Assembly (NCBI GenBank): GCA_014360945.1
Contig: JACIWM010000051.1
Span: 1 to 8,248 of the forward strand
Origin: Candidatus Bipolaricaulota bacterium
GTDB taxonomy: Bacteria; Bipolaricaulota; Bipolaricaulia; Bipolaricaulales; Bipolaricaulaceae
Length of the DNA: 8,248 nt
Reading direction: 5' to 3'
Within the stretch, counting starts at the first letter, position 1. Each line of letters begins with the position of its first letter. Shown piece after piece: positions 1 to 5,085 of the stretch. The position numbers were made by a program, and so were the translations under genes. Under the pieces are notes generated by a model, which saw nothing but the letters and a program-made list of their open reading frames with translations, did no database searches and was not told the DNA's origin.

Positions 1-338
1 TCGAAGGAAAGCCGATACCGCTCAAAAAGAAATTTCAGATCTTCCTGAACTTTACCGGAACGTCGGCGCCCGACCTTGAACACTTCCGAGCTCCTTCCCA
101 CACCGCTCTCAACCGCTAACCCTGCACCTTTCTCCACAAGGCTTAGCCGCGCCACCAGCTCCTTTTCCTCCGCGTAGATCTTAAGACGAAGGTGAAGCGT
201 GGTTCTCCGTGAAGCTAGGAAAGCACGACGCTCTGCAAGCACTTTGGTGAAAACAAGGCCATCCCCCGTCTCGTGGACCTCACCACCTTGGGTCCTAAGC
301 CAGGCCAATAGAGCATCACGCAAGCTTTGTTCGGGCAC
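1..338 (-). CDS. Hypothetical protein, 3'-truncated by the window edge, GTG start
   Basis: On the minus strand a frame stays open from a GTG at 338 to the window edge (112 codons and still open). The in-frame TAA at 350-348 leaves this GTG as the only plausible start. The protein begins VPEQSLRDALLAWLRTQ, then shows FTKVLAERRAFLASRR and an alternating, strand-like LHLRLKIYAEEKELVARLSL stretch. It ends in a basic segment (VGRRRSGK) before the cut. There is no signal peptide, membrane segment or cysteine motif, so it looks like a small soluble cytoplasmic protein. I do not recognise the family with certainty; it faintly recalls a small uncharacterised family in Clostridia, from memory only. No SD precedes the GTG; instead TAAAAT lies 6 nt upstream, as for a leaderless mRNA. 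It is divergent from the tryptophanase-like gene across 62 bp. The long clean frame with sensible composition supports it; function is unknown. Confidence 0.7.
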   Translation of the reverse strand, partial: MPEQSLRDALLAWLRTQGGEVHETGDGLVFTKVLAERRAFLASRRTTLHLRLKIYAEEKELVARLSLVEKGAGLAVESGVGRSSEVFKVGRRRSGKVQEDLKFLFERYRLSF

Positions 339-400
339 AAACCCATTTTAACGGAAAATTCGCTTTCCCCAGGCAGCTGATAAGCTAACATTGGGAGACC
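339..400. promoter_or_regulatory. Divergent promoter region between the unknown gene and the tryptophanase-like gene
   Basis: These 62 bp must hold both promoters. On the minus strand TAAAAT (350-345) sits 6 nt before the GTG. On the plus strand TAACAT (386-391) sits 9 nt before the ATG, with GGGAG at 393-397 as a possible, closely spaced ribosome binding site. Neither has a good -35 box. An inverted repeat GGAAA-N6-TTTCC (353-368) lies between them and could bind a regulator, though its 5-bp arms may be chance. There is no room for a tnaC-like leader peptide gene. The region is certain; the boxes are inferred. Confidence 0.4.
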
Positions 401-1747
401 ATGGACGATGGCTGGTGGAAACCCTACAAGATCAAGGTCGTTGAGCCCATCCGCCTTCCTTCCCGTCCAGAGCGAGAGAAGTTCCTGAAAGAGGCGGGCT
501 ACAACGTGTTCAACCTGAAAAGCACCGACGTCTATATTGACCTTCTCACGGACTCCGGGACCGGGGCCATGTCCCAGGCTCAGTGGGCGGCCCTCATGGA
601 AGGCGACGAGGCCTACGCGGGAAGCCACTCCTTCGAACTTTTCAGGGAGGCGGTGCTGGAGATCACGGGCTACCCTTACGTCCTTCCCACCCATCAAGGC
701 CGGGCCGCGGAGCACGTGTTCTTTTCGGTAACGGTGAAGCCTGGAGACATCGTCCCCAATAACTCCCATTTCGACACCACCCGAGCAAACCTCCTCGCTT
801 TGGGCGCCAAACCCTTGGACCTTCCCATCCCTGAAGCCCTCGATCCCGAACTTTTGCATCCGTTCAAGGGAAACATGGACTTGGAGGCCCTGGAGAGAAC
901 CTTGGGGGAAAATCCGGGCCGCGTGCCGTTCGTGATGCTCACCATCACCAACAACACCATGGCCGGCCAGCCCGTGTCTTTGGAAAACATTCGTGCGGTC
1001 TCCAAAATAGCCCATGCCCACGGAATTCCCCTCATCCTCGATGCCGCCCGTCACGCGGAAAATGCGTTTTTCATCGGGGAAAGGGAGCCGGGCCATACAG
1101 GGAGAAGCCCAAAGGAGATTGCCCAGGAAGTCTTTTCCCTTGCCGACGGCTGTTTAATGTCCGCGAAAAAGGATGGATTTGGCAATATCGGCGGGTTCAT
1201 CGCCCTGCGGGATGCCGAGCTTTACGAAAAATGCGCGGAAAAACTCATCCTTTGGGAAGGCTTTCCCACCTATGGGGGATTGGCCGGTCGGGATCTCGCC
1301 GCGTTGGCCGTGGGATTACGGGAGGCTCTTGATCCTTTGTATCTCCGGGATCGGGTGGGGCAAGTGCGGCAGTTGGCAGAGGAGCTCAGGAAGATTGGGG
1401 TTCCCGTATACTGGCCGCCTGGTGGGCATGCGGTGTACGTGGATGCCGCGCGGCTTCTCCCCCACATCCCGCGCGATCAATTTCCAGGACAATCCCTGGT
1501 GTGCGCCCTTTATTTGGAGGGCGGGGTGCGAGCGGTGGAGGTCGGTTCAGGGATGCTGGGCGAGGCAGCGAAACTGGAACTTGTGCGACTGGCCATTCCC
1601 CGGCGGGTCTACACCGAAGAGCACCTCCGCCACGTGGTGCACACTTTTTCCCGAATCCTGAAGAACCGCGAAAACATTCGCGGCCTAAGACTTGTGGCGG
1701 GAAGCGGCCCCCTTCGGCACTTCCGGGCCCGTTTTGCCCCTATTTAA
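401..1747 (+). CDS. tnaA: Tryptophanase-like PLP-dependent beta-eliminating lyase (tryptophan indole-lyase)
   Basis: A 448-aa cytoplasmic enzyme of the tryptophanase/tyrosine phenol-lyase family, PLP fold type I. The expected reaction is tryptophan to indole, pyruvate and ammonia. Family blocks are intact: IDLLTDSGTGAMS (46-58), DEAYAGS with Tyr72, PTHQGR (96-101), SAKKD with the PLP lysine at 257, and Arg396 in RLAIPRR for the substrate carboxylate. Much of the backbone resembles tyrosine phenol-lyase (AGYNVFNL, NIGGF, GGLAGRD), but the specificity positions are those of tryptophanase: Asp125 in FDTT (Thr in phenol-lyase), Phe288 in EGFPTYGG (Met), Val381 in VEVGS (Arg) and His440 in LRHF (Phe). 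It is slightly shorter than relatives because the loop after GSGMLG (382-387) is trimmed. The ATG at 401 fits the family N terminus. No tnaC leader or tnaB permease is adjacent. The family is certain; tryptophan as substrate is a strong inference from those residues. Confidence 0.9.
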   Translation: MDDGWWKPYKIKVVEPIRLPSRPEREKFLKEAGYNVFNLKSTDVYIDLLTDSGTGAMSQAQWAALMEGDEAYAGSHSFELFREAVLEITGYPYVLPTHQGRAAEHVFFSVTVKPGDIVPNNSHFDTTRANLLALGAKPLDLPIPEALDPELLHPFKGNMDLEALERTLGENPGRVPFVMLTITNNTMAGQPVSLENIRAVSKIAHAHGIPLILDAARHAENAFFIGEREPGHTGRSPKEIAQEVFSLADGCLMSAKKDGFGNIGGFIALRDAELYEKCAEKLILWEGFPTYGGLAGRDLAALAVGLREALDPLYLRDRVGQVRQLAEELRKIGVPVYWPPGGHAVYVDAARLLPHIPRDQFPGQSLVCALYLEGGVRAVEVGSGMLGEAAKLELVRLAIPRRVYTEEHLRHVVHTFSRILKNRENIRGLRLVAGSGPLRHFRARFAPI

Positions 1748-1948
1748 TCAGCTCTTCTCCTCTTTGGGCCGGGGTTCCGCGGGATCCAAGGCCACCGGGG
1801 CGTTGCACTTCACACAGCGGCTGGAAATCTTCACGCTCCAAGGCCGCACAAACTCCTCAAACTCCGACTTCTTGAGGCACTCCGCACACAGGACTTTGAA
1901 GCTGTTGGCCTTGGTCCGCACAAGATAGCCTTTTCCGGGCATCACCAT
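1748..1948 (-). CDS. Small zinc-ribbon protein, 66 aa, unknown function
   Basis: A 66-aa protein with two CxxC pairs, Cys21/Cys24 (CAEC) and Cys45/Cys48 (CVKC), 20 residues apart: the layout of a zinc ribbon. The N terminus is basic (KGYLVRTKANSFKVL) and the C-terminal tail is charged and proline-rich (PAEPRPKEEKS). There is no membrane segment. It could bind nucleic acid or serve as a small metal-binding adaptor; I do not recognise the family. It follows the PP-loop thiolation gene on the same strand after 43 bp, so co-transcription is likely, although a perfect TATAAT lies 11 nt before its ATG and may give it its own leaderless transcript. Its TGA directly abuts the TAA of the convergent tryptophanase-like gene. 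The paired cysteines and the sensible frame make it believable despite its size. Confidence 0.75.
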   Translation of the reverse strand: MVMPGKGYLVRTKANSFKVLCAECLKKSEFEEFVRPWSVKISSRCVKCNAPVALDPAEPRPKEEKS

Positions 1949-1959
1949 AGCGAAGGCCC

Positions 1960-1965
1960 ATTATA
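1960..1965 (-). promoter_or_regulatory. Candidate -10 box (TATAAT) for the 66-aa zinc-ribbon gene
   Basis: A perfect TATAAT on the minus strand ends 11 nt before the ATG at 1948. A transcript started about 7 nt downstream would have a leader of only a few bases, and no SD is present. There is no convincing -35 box, so this could be a weak internal promoter or chance. Confidence 0.4.
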
Positions 1966-1991
1966 GCCGGGATGCGAAAGAAGGCCAGGCC

Positions 1992-3008
1992 CTACCGATC
2001 GATGCGAAGCTTTCTGAGCCGAGGATCATCCTTGGCCATGGGCACGACCCAAAGCTCCGTGGTCTTCCCGTCCCGCTGGGCCAAGACCCGTACCGGAGCT
2101 TGATCTTGGGCATCGCTATAGCGGGCGGCCAGCTCCGCGGCAAGCCTGAGCTCCTCTTCACCCACCTCCCCTAAGACCAGCGCCACCGGGCCCGGGACAT
2201 CCGGAAAACTGAGGACATAATGGTCACCGGGGAAGGAAAGAAGGGCGGTGTTTTCCACCTCGTCTCGGCCCACCACCACCCGCGTCCTCGGTCCAAGACG
2301 AAAATGCCGACCATAGCGAAGAAGAGCGAAATCGTCCTTGGTCAGGGAATCCACGCCCTTTTCGCGGATGAGGTCCTTAAGGCGCTTGGAATAGGCGCGT
2401 TCAAGGAGAATGCAGCAGCCGCCGGCGGGCTGGGTGAACACGGGAATCCCCCATTCCTTGGCCAATTCCAACTGGCGTTTTCGGGAACGGCCTTCGATGT
2501 CGAGCCAGTCCTCCCGCCGCACCCAGCCCATCCGCTCGGGAAAGGTGGGCCCCAAAAGGCGACCGGAAAGAGGGCGCACAAGCTTCTCCCCAAGGCCCGA
2601 CTCCCGGGCCACCAGCTCCAACGCTTCCCGGTGCTGGGACATAGGCCGCTGCCCAAGCACCTCGCCGGTGACCACAAACGAGGCCCCTTCCTCCTCCATC
2701 ACCTCCCCGGCTTTGCGCACCATGAAGATCCGGCAATCCAAACAAGGGTTCATGCCTTGTCCCCGGCCGAACCGCGGGTGTTTCACGACCTCCAGGTACT
2801 CCTCGGACACATCCAAAAGGCGCACGGGGATGCCCAGGGCCAGGCCCTGGGCCAGGACCGTGTCGCACCGGCCCTGCCCAGTACAGAAACCCGTGGCCAG
2901 ATTCAGGCCCACCACCTCGAATCCCAACCGCTTGGTGAGGGCCGCGGCCAATGCGGAATCCAGACCCCCGGACATCAGCGCCACCGCTTTCCTCTGCGGC
3001 TCCGCCAT
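1992..3008 (-). CDS. PP-loop tRNA-thiolation-type enzyme (ThiI/MnmA-like) with NFACT-R-like C-terminal domain
   Basis: A 338-aa cytoplasmic protein of the PP-loop ATP pyrophosphatase superfamily. The nucleotide-binding loop SGGLDS is at 13-18, directly after the first strand (KAVALM). It is followed by NPCLDCRIFM (Cys89, Cys92), the family block VTGEVLGQRPMSQ (113-125) and PAGGCC (194-199). A CxxC plus a later cysteine is the ligand pattern of Fe-S-dependent tRNA thiolases such as TtuA and TtcA, so a [4Fe-4S] cluster is plausible but inferred. From about 215 on, a C-terminal domain with YGRHFRLG and VVGRDEVENTALL resembles the NFACT-R RNA-binding module. The likely role is ATP-dependent sulfur insertion into tRNA uridine; the exact position is unknown. 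I chose the ATG at 3008, not the GTG at 3047, because family members begin just before the PP-loop and TATCAT lies 9 nt upstream. It probably shares a transcript with the small zinc-ribbon gene behind it. Confidence 0.85.
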   Translation of the reverse strand: MAEPQRKAVALMSGGLDSALAAALTKRLGFEVVGLNLATGFCTGQGRCDTVLAQGLALGIPVRLLDVSEEYLEVVKHPRFGRGQGMNPCLDCRIFMVRKAGEVMEEEGASFVVTGEVLGQRPMSQHREALELVARESGLGEKLVRPLSGRLLGPTFPERMGWVRREDWLDIEGRSRKRQLELAKEWGIPVFTQPAGGCCILLERAYSKRLKDLIREKGVDSLTKDDFALLRYGRHFRLGPRTRVVVGRDEVENTALLSFPGDHYVLSFPDVPGPVALVLGEVGEEELRLAAELAARYSDAQDQAPVRVLAQRDGKTTELWVVPMAKDDPRLRKLRIDR

Positions 3009-3017
3009 ACCCAGGCT

Positions 3018-3023
3018 ATGATA
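3018..3023 (-). promoter_or_regulatory. Candidate -10 box (TATCAT) for the PP-loop gene
   Basis: TATCAT on the minus strand, five of six matches to TATAAT, ends 9 nt before the ATG at 3008. This implies a very short or absent 5' leader, and no SD is visible in front of the ATG. No recognisable -35 hexamer lies 16-18 bp further upstream. The box falls inside the reading frame of the longer GTG-start alternative, which argues for the ATG start. Confidence 0.45.
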
Positions 3024-3102
3024 GGGTTGGTCCGCCGCGGCCTCCACAGTTTCTGCACCTTGGCTTTACAAAACATCCAAGCCCGCGGCGCGAAAATTGG
3101 GC

Positions 3103-3110
3103 GGAGGTGA
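3103..3110 (+). promoter_or_regulatory. Ribosome binding site that sets the start of the HtrA-type protease
   Basis: GGAGGTGA is a strong SD, 10 nt ahead of the ATG at 3118. A longer frame from a TTG at 3097 would place this SD inside the coding region and put seven extra residues (MGGGDGK) before the signal peptide, so the ATG is preferred. The same 12-nt string, GGCGGAGGTGAT, also precedes the gene at 5086. Confidence 0.7.
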
Positions 3111-3117
3111 TGGGAAG

Positions 3118-4497
3118 ATGAGAAAACTCTTGGGATTGGTGCTGGCATTGGTGGTAGGCGGGCTTGTGCTCGCCCAGGATGTGCAGGAGGCCATCGCCGC
3201 CTCCGGGCAGGCCGCAATCAAGGCGGCGATAGCCCGAGTCGCTCCGGCGGTGGTGAAGATCGAGGCCACGCGTAGGGTCTCCACCTGGTGGGACTTCTTC
3301 TTCCAGGACCCGTTCCTGCGCCGGTTCTTCGGGGAGCCGGAAAGCACCCAGACCTCTTTGGGCTCGGGCTTCGTCGTGGAATATGCGGGCAAGAAGTACA
3401 TCCTCACCAATTACCATGTGGTAGAGCAGGCCATTTCCATCGTGGTCACGGCCCAAAGCGGCGAATCTTGGCCAGCCCAGGTGGTGGGAACCGATGAGCT
3501 TTTGGACCTCGCCGTCCTCTCCGTGGACGGGGCCGACCTTCCCGCCGCGCCTTTGGGCGACTCCGATGCCCTGGAGATCGGAGATTGGGTCATCGCCATC
3601 GGTAACCCCCTGGGCTTTTCCCATACCGTGACCTTGGGGATTGTGTCTGCCCTCAATCGGGATGTGCCCAAGCCCGATGGCTCCGGGTACTACCGGCGCA
3701 TGATCCAGACCGATGCCGCCATCAACCCCGGAAACTCCGGCGGGCCCCTCGTGAACGCCTACGGCGAGGTGGTGGGGATGAACACCATCATCGCCCGCCA
3801 GACCTCCACCGGGATCGCCGTGGAGGGGATCAACTTCGCTGTGCCAATAAACGAGATAAAGCTGGCGCTGGCCCAGATCGTGGAGAAGGGCCGGGTCACC
3901 CGGGCCTGGCTCGGGGTGTACATCCAGGACGTGCTCCCTGGAATGGAGCGCCAGCTCGGGGTGCGGGAGGGCGCGCTGATCTCCGAGGTAGTTCCCAACT
4001 CTCCCGCAGATAAGGCCGGGATCAGGGCTGGGGATGTGATCGTCGCCGTGGACGGGGAAAAGATCCGCAACACCAACGACCTCCAGATGGCCATCATGTA
4101 CCGCAAACCCGGGGAGAGGGTCACGGTGACCCTGGTGCGAGACAAGCAGACCATCTCGGTGGAGGTGGTGCTGGAGGAGCGGCCCGAGGAAGCGCCCGAA
4201 GCTCGGGGTTCACAAGGAATCACGAAATTCGGACTGACCGTCCAGGATGTGACCGCTGAGCTAAGGGAGCGCTACGGGCTTCCGCAGGAGAATGGGGTTG
4301 TGGTGGTGAACGTGGAGCCTGGCTCCCGGGCCTACTGGGGTGGAGTGCAGGTCGGTGACCTCATCGTGGAGATAAATCGCCAGCCTGTTTCCTCCGTGTC
4401 CGATTGGAACCGGATCGTCTCCCAGCTTTCCGAGGAGGACGACGTTCTCCTCACGGTGATCCGGGAGGGCCGGAGGAGGTTCCTCATCCTGCCCTGA
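3118..4497 (+). CDS. HtrA/DegP-type periplasmic serine protease with two PDZ domains
   Basis: A 459-aa exported protease/chaperone that degrades or refolds damaged envelope proteins. The signal peptide is MRKLLGLVLALVVGGLVLA with likely cleavage before Gln20. The trypsin-like domain (about 35-255) holds the full triad: His100 in TNYHVV, Asp130 in LLDLAV and Ser207 in NPGNSGGPL. An aromatic, LA-loop-like stretch (WWDFFFQDPFLRRFFG, 57-72) precedes the active site, as in DegP/DegQ. PDZ1 starts near residue 263 (RAWLGV) with SPADKAGIRAGDVI at 295-308. PDZ2 occupies about 372-459, with WGGVQVGDLIVEINRQPV. Length and order match DegP/DegQ/MucD; these cannot be told apart from sequence alone, so no symbol is given. 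It is divergent from the PP-loop gene, and only 21 bp separate it from the first tRNA, with no terminator between. Confidence 0.95.
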   Translation: MRKLLGLVLALVVGGLVLAQDVQEAIAASGQAAIKAAIARVAPAVVKIEATRRVSTWWDFFFQDPFLRRFFGEPESTQTSLGSGFVVEYAGKKYILTNYHVVEQAISIVVTAQSGESWPAQVVGTDELLDLAVLSVDGADLPAAPLGDSDALEIGDWVIAIGNPLGFSHTVTLGIVSALNRDVPKPDGSGYYRRMIQTDAAINPGNSGGPLVNAYGEVVGMNTIIARQTSTGIAVEGINFAVPINEIKLALAQIVEKGRVTRAWLGVYIQDVLPGMERQLGVREGALISEVVPNSPADKAGIRAGDVIVAVDGEKIRNTNDLQMAIMYRKPGERVTVTLVRDKQTISVEVVLEERPEEAPEARGSQGITKFGLTVQDVTAELRERYGLPQENGVVVVNVEPGSRAYWGGVQVGDLIVEINRQPVSSVSDWNRIVSQLSEEDDVLLTVIREGRRRFLILP

Positions 4498-4503
4498 AGA
4501 GGG

Positions 4504-4509
4504 TAAAAT
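4504..4509 (+). promoter_or_regulatory. Candidate -10 box (TAAAAT) for the tRNA cluster
   Basis: TAAAAT matches five of six bases of TATAAT and sits 9 nt before the first base of tRNA-Pro, just behind the protease stop codon. Transcription would start at about 4516, leaving only a few nucleotides for RNase P to remove. The -35 position (about 4480-4486) has no good match, so read-through from the protease gene is an alternative. Confidence 0.35.
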
Positions 4510-4518
4510 AAGCGGGGT

Positions 4519-4596
4519 CGGAGAGTAGCGCAGCCTGGTTAGCGCGCATGGTTCGGGACCATGAGGTCGGCGGTTCGAATCCGCCCTCTCCGACCA
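4519..4596 (+). tRNA. tRNA-Pro (anticodon CGG)
   Basis: A complete cloverleaf with every stem paired: acceptor CGGAGAG/CTCTCCG, D stem GCGC/GCGC around AGCCTGGTTA, anticodon stem CATGG/CCATG with loop TTCGGGA (anticodon CGG, 4553-4555), and T arm GGCGG-TTCGAAT-CCGCC. The discriminator is A and the 3' CCA is encoded. It reads CCG. It is the first gene of a five-tRNA cluster, 5 nt before tRNA-Gly. Confidence 0.97.
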
Positions 4597-4601
4597 ACTG
4601 G

Positions 4602-4675
4602 GCGGGTATAGCTCAATGGTAGAGCACTGGCCTTCCAAGCCAGGGACACGGGTTCGATTCCCGTTACCCGCTCCA
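4602..4675 (+). tRNA. tRNA-Gly (anticodon TCC)
   Basis: Full cloverleaf: acceptor GCGGGTA/TACCCGC, short D loop AATGGTA, anticodon stem CTGGC/GCCAG with loop CTTCCAA (anticodon TCC), and T arm CGGG-TTCGATT-CCCG. The discriminator is T and the CCA is encoded. It reads GGA and GGG. A strong stem-loop begins 3 nt behind the CCA. Confidence 0.97.
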
Positions 4676-4678
4676 AAG

Positions 4679-4704
4679 CCCAAAAAGCCTTGGGGCTTTT
4701 TGGG
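4679..4704 (+). terminator. Stem-loop behind tRNA-Gly, possible terminator or processing signal
   Basis: CCCAAAAAGCC (4679-4689) pairs perfectly with GGCTTTTTGGG (4694-4704) around the loop TTGG. The U run lies inside the 3' arm rather than behind the hairpin, which is not the classic layout of an intrinsic terminator. The sequence TTTGGGG-A-CCCCAAA (4699-4713) can form a second hairpin using the same 3' arm, so the two folds exclude each other. It may end or attenuate transcription between the Pro-Gly pair and the Arg-His pair. Confidence 0.45.
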
Positions 4705-4728
4705 GACCCCAAAGGCTGTTTGGGATGG

Positions 4729-4807
4729 GCGCCCGTAGCTCAGAAGGAAAAAGAGCAGCGGCCTTCTAAGCCGCAGGTCGGGGGTTCGAGTCCTCCCGGG
4801 CGCGCCA
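4729..4807 (+). tRNA. tRNA-Arg (anticodon TCT)
   Basis: Cloverleaf: acceptor GCGCCCG/CGGGCGC, D stem GCTC/GAGC, anticodon stem GCGGC/GCCGC with loop CTTCTAA (anticodon TCT), and T arm GGGGG-TTCGAGT-CCTCC with one G-U pair. The discriminator is G and the CCA is encoded. It reads AGA and AGG. The D loop AGAAGGAAAAA has no T, so it cannot carry dihydrouridine, which is unusual. Its last base directly abuts tRNA-His. The 3' half is identical to that of the Arg(TCG) gene downstream. Confidence 0.96.
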
Positions 4808-4885
4808 GGGGAGCGTAGCTCAGCCTGGGAGAGCACCGCGCTGTGGACGCGGGGGTCGCGGGTTCAAGTCCCGTCGCTCCTCCCA
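4808..4885 (+). tRNA. tRNA-His (anticodon GTG)
   Basis: The anticodon loop CTGTGGA (anticodon GTG) sits on the stem CCGCG/CGCGG. The D stem is GCTC/GAGC and the T arm is GCGGG-TTCAAGT-CCCGT. The acceptor is GGGAGCG/CGCTCCT. The extra G(-1) at 4808 faces C73, the identity element for histidyl-tRNA synthetase, so the gene is taken to start at that G. G1-U72 is a wobble pair. The CCA is encoded. There is no spacer from the preceding tRNA-Arg: G(-1) follows its CCA directly. Confidence 0.96.
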
Positions 4886-4969
4886 GCCGGAGCGCCGGCG
4901 GTTGTAGGAGAGAACGGTTCTGAAGGACAGATCCGTAATGGCCGAGGACATGCCGGCGGGCCGGTTTAC
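4886..4969 (+). other. Unexplained 84-nt spacer between tRNA-His and the last tRNA-Arg, with folding potential
   Basis: There is no reading frame or recognisable tRNA here. Directly after tRNA-His is a hairpin GCCGG-AGCG-CCGGC (4886-4899). Alternatively CGCCGGC (4893-4899) can pair over 7 bp with GCCGGCG (4952-4958), enclosing a hairpin ACGGTTCT-GAAGGAC-AGATCCGT (4914-4936, 7 of 8 pairs, 7-nt loop). A 7-bp outer stem around a 7-nt-loop hairpin recalls a decayed tRNA, but the loop lacks U33 and there is no TTC-type T loop. It could be a processing spacer, a tRNA remnant or a small structured RNA. Confidence 0.35.
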
Positions 4970-5044
4970 GCGCCCGTAGCTCAATAGGATCAGAGCATCG
5001 GCCTTCGGAGCCGAGGGTTGGGGGTTCGAGTCCTCCCGGGCGCG
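4970..5044 (+). tRNA. tRNA-Arg (anticodon TCG), CCA not encoded
   Basis: Cloverleaf: acceptor GCGCCCG/CGGGCGC, D stem GCTC/GAGC around AATAGGATCA, anticodon stem TCGGC/GCCGA with loop CTTCGGA (anticodon TCG), T arm GGGGG-TTCGAGT-CCTCC, discriminator G. It reads CGN-box codons. Unlike its four neighbours it is followed by CTTTTC rather than CCA, so its 3' end must be added by tRNA nucleotidyltransferase. The first 14 and last 25 bases are identical to tRNA-Arg(TCT), so the two genes share an origin or are kept alike by gene conversion. Confidence 0.96.
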
Positions 5045-5058
5045 CTTTTCTTTTTTCC
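5045..5058 (+). terminator. T-rich tract ending the tRNA cluster
   Basis: CTTTTCTTTTTTCC directly follows the acceptor stem of the last tRNA. The GC-rich acceptor and T arms could act as the hairpin of an intrinsic terminator with this U tract. Position and composition are the only evidence. The following gene has no clear promoter of its own, so some read-through is likely. Confidence 0.4.
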
Positions 5059-5085
5059 GGCTACCCTTCAGGCGGAGGTGATCCC

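Noticed and set aside
215..1096. A 293-codon minus-strand frame under the lyase gene
   Set aside because: It is antisense to the well-conserved lyase for most of its length, has no recognisable domain, and overlaps the better-supported GTG-start gene.
3009..3047. N-terminal extension of the PP-loop protein from a GTG at 3047
   Set aside because: The extra 13 residues lie over a -10-like box, have no SD, and are absent from the usual N terminus of the fold.
2220..3110. A 296-codon plus-strand frame opposite the PP-loop gene
   Set aside because: Its translation is rich in His, Pro and Gly with no family features, while the opposite strand encodes a clear PP-loop enzyme.
4261..4836. A 191-codon minus-strand frame across the tRNA genes
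   Set aside because: It is the antisense of three tRNAs (pieces such as GNGNRTRVPG and SERADSNRRP), a classic false protein in databases, and it also overlaps the end of the protease gene.
4886..4969. A sixth tRNA or SelC-like tRNA in the spacer
   Set aside because: The outer stem and one hairpin can form, but U33, a usable anticodon loop and the TTC-type T loop are missing.
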